From NCBI GenBank assembly GCA_012841485.1, contig DUUU01000521.1:1-6491 (forward strand): a DNA stretch of 6,491 bases, written 5' to 3'. Under the pieces are notes generated by a model. The model did no database searches and was not told the DNA's origin. It was given only the letters and a program-made list of their open reading frames with translations. Within the stretch, counting starts at the first letter, position 1. The number at the start of each line of letters is the position of its first letter. Both the position numbers and the translations under genes were made by a program. This stretch comes from Armatimonadota bacterium (GTDB taxonomy: Bacteria; Armatimonadota; JAAZEB01). Positions 5,445-6,491 of this stretch are shown here, in pieces.

Positions 5445-6100
5445 CACAGGCCAGCGCACCCCCAGAACGTCGTATTCTGGATCAGCCCGCTTGCCTTCTG
5501 CCACTTCACGTGGCCATCCACGTAGAGGCAGTTCGCGCCCTCCGAATGCCGGTTGAGGAACTTCCAGTCGCCGGCGGTGCGCGTGCTGCTCAGCTTGTCC
5601 TGATAAGGATGCGCGGTTGAGTGGCTCGCGACCGGACCGTAGTAAGCGTACCACGAGTCGGCATCCACCACCATGCCCAGCTCGGAGACCCGGGTGAACT
5701 CCGATAGGGAGCGCTGGCCCGCGCCGCCACTGTTCTCCACGAAGACGTGGCCGTTCATCAGCACGGCGTAGCTGCAGTGATCCGGGTTGGCCGGATCCTT
5801 TTTCGAGTCGCTCGGACAGAAGCGCACCTCCGAGTTCTTCACGTACGGCTGGATCAGCTGGTGCCAGCGCACGCGGTCGTCCCGCGTCGGCTTGTCTATG
5901 AAGGGTGGGGGCAAAACCTCATCGTAGTCCTGCAGATACATGCCGAAGCCAATGCCCAGCTGTTTCAGGTTGGACTGGCAGGTGCTCTTCCGCGCGTTCT
6001 CGCGGGCGCGCGCAAAGACCGGGAAGAGGATCGCTGCCAAGATGGCGATAATGGCGATCACGACGAGTAACTCGATCAAGGTGAATCCACTGCGTCTCAT
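5444..6100 (-). CDS. Prepilin-like protein with N-terminal methylation motif and H-X9-DG domain (second copy)
   Basis: This 218-residue protein starts [10 protein letters not shown]: cleavage after G5, Glu at mature position 5 (E10). The hydrophobic helix and [10 protein letters not shown] follow as in the other prepilin of this window. H185 and D195-G196, followed by HVKW, form the H-X9-DG signature. Between them lies a soluble body with an aromatic, acidic stretch ([10 protein letters not shown], 146-155) and five cysteines, among them C95 and C109. From the conserved G through CQSNLKQ it is identical to the other prepilin at 41 of 43 residues, but the middle is different in sequence and longer. 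The ATG at 6100 has an excellent ribosome binding site, TAAGGAGGA (6115-6107), six bases upstream. It is probably exported and assembled by a type IV pilus or type II secretion-like machine encoded elsewhere. It converges with the epimerase gene. Confidence 0.93.
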   Translation of the reverse strand: MRRSGFTLIELLVVIAIIAILAAILFPVFARARENARKSTCQSNLKQLGIGFGMYLQDYDEVLPPPFIDKPTRDDRVRWHQLIQPYVKNSEVRFCPSDSKKDPANPDHCSYAVLMNGHVFVENSGGAGQRSLSEFTRVSELGMVVDADSWYAYYGPVASHSTAHPYQDKLSSTRTAGDWKFLNRHSEGANCLYVDGHVKWQKASGLIQNTTFWGCAGL

Positions 6101-6421
6101 GGCCCATCCTCCTTAGCAACAGCTCGCGCGGTCTTGGCGGCTCCACGAAAGACGCATCCCAACGTCACCCCGTGGGCACCGCCGCACTACCCTTTTATCT
6201 GGCCACCGCGCGATTCCTGCCTGAGCAGACGGTGTCAGCAAACCGGGTTGCCCGACACCCGTTCGTCTGGGAGGCGACCGGGAGCCGCCGGGCCTGCTAT
6301 GGCGCGCCGGTTTGCGACGCCACCGATCCGTGATGAGGCCGCGAGGTCCTCAGAACCGCGGGGAGCCGGGCGCCCCGCGACAAACGCCCGGCGGGCTCCA
6401 CTCTCCTGCGCAGTGATCGGG
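6101..6421. other. Leader and intergenic region with two sizeable hairpins
   Basis: I find no convincing gene here. Upstream of the second prepilin, GGCGG..CCACG..GACG (6136-6154) pairs stepwise with CGTC..CGTGG..CCGCC (6163-6183), a nested stem in the likely mRNA leader. A GATAAA box on the minus strand (6199-6194) would place a start near 6187, just before it, but has no good -35. Farther right, 6226-6269 forms a branched inverted repeat: CAGAC, GGTGTC and GCAA pair with TTGC, GACACC and GTCTG around an ACCGGG loop, with small bulges. No T tract follows it. Confidence 0.45.
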
Positions 6422-6490
6422 CTATCCGCCGACAGTCTGCTCGCGGGGCATCTCCTCCAACACCAGGGTGATCGTCTGCCGGCGGCCATC
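6422..6490 (-). CDS. Probable C-terminal tail of an unidentified gene entering from the right
   Basis: One minus-strand frame is open from the right edge to TAG (6424-6422). It reads DGRRQTITLVLEEMPREQTV and two glycines. Third codon positions are mostly G or C and the composition looks like protein, unlike the competing frame, which is rich in Arg, Ala and Cys. Only 22 residues are visible, so family and even reality are uncertain. The gene would be in the same orientation as the prepilin downstream of it, separated by about 320 bases. Confidence 0.4.
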   Translation of the reverse strand, partial: DGRRQTITLVLEEMPREQTVGG

Positions 6491-6491
6491 A

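Noticed and set aside
2303..6100. The two prepilin genes as ends of a transposon or a recent duplication
   Set aside because: The matches are limited to conserved protein segments, with many silent differences. There are no flanking inverted or direct repeats and no transposase.
6235..6489. Minus-strand frame of 84 codons at the right edge
   Set aside because: Its composition is that of an off-frame reading, and it overlaps a frame with better coding character that ends at 6422.

Overview
The window is GC-rich and mixed-strand. It most resembles a chromosomal segment of an Armatimonadota bacterium, or a relative such as a Planctomycetota. The clue is two prepilin-like proteins with an N-terminal segment rich in [15 protein letters not shown] and a C-terminal H-X9-DG motif, a style I associate with those phyla. 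This placement is inference from memory of the family, not from a search. The housekeeping RNAs (two tRNAs and RNase P RNA) show chromosomal DNA rather than a phage or plasmid.

Layout from left to right. (1) Positions 2-1059, plus strand: the 3' part of an ImmA/IrrE-type zinc peptidase gene, overlapping by ATGA with a PIN-domain ribonuclease gene. Together they look like a toxin-antitoxin-type or stress module. (2) Positions 1191-1487, minus strand: a compact tRNA operon with a near-consensus sigma70 promoter, tRNA-Asp(GTC), a 14-bp spacer hairpin, tRNA-Phe(GAA) and a rho-independent terminator. (3) Positions 1825-2280, plus strand: an unrecognised 151-residue protein. (4) Positions 2303-3615, minus strand: a prepilin/H-X9-DG protein with its own promoter, behind a GrpB-family gene. 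(5) Positions 3787-4172, plus strand: rnpB (RNase P RNA) with its promoter. It is followed by about 305 noncoding bases and an NAD-dependent epimerase/dehydratase-like gene (4478-5395) whose expected active-site lysine appears to be missing. (6) Positions 5394-5444: a long perfect hairpin filling the gap between convergent genes. (7) Positions 5444-6100, minus strand: a second prepilin/H-X9-DG protein with a structured leader. (8) Positions 6422-6490, minus strand: a likely C-terminal tail of a gene that continues off the right edge.

The genes do not form one pathway. The only clear operon-like couplings are the peptidase/PIN pair and the tRNA pair. The two prepilins share 41 of 43 residues around the N-terminal helix but have unrelated-looking bodies and separate transcription units, as expected for scattered pseudopilin-like surface proteins. 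I see no CRISPR array, insertion sequence, integrase or phage gene, and no clearly new multi-gene system. The most interesting points are the peptidase/PIN pair, the tRNA spacer hairpin, the paired prepilins and the hairpin between convergent stop codons.
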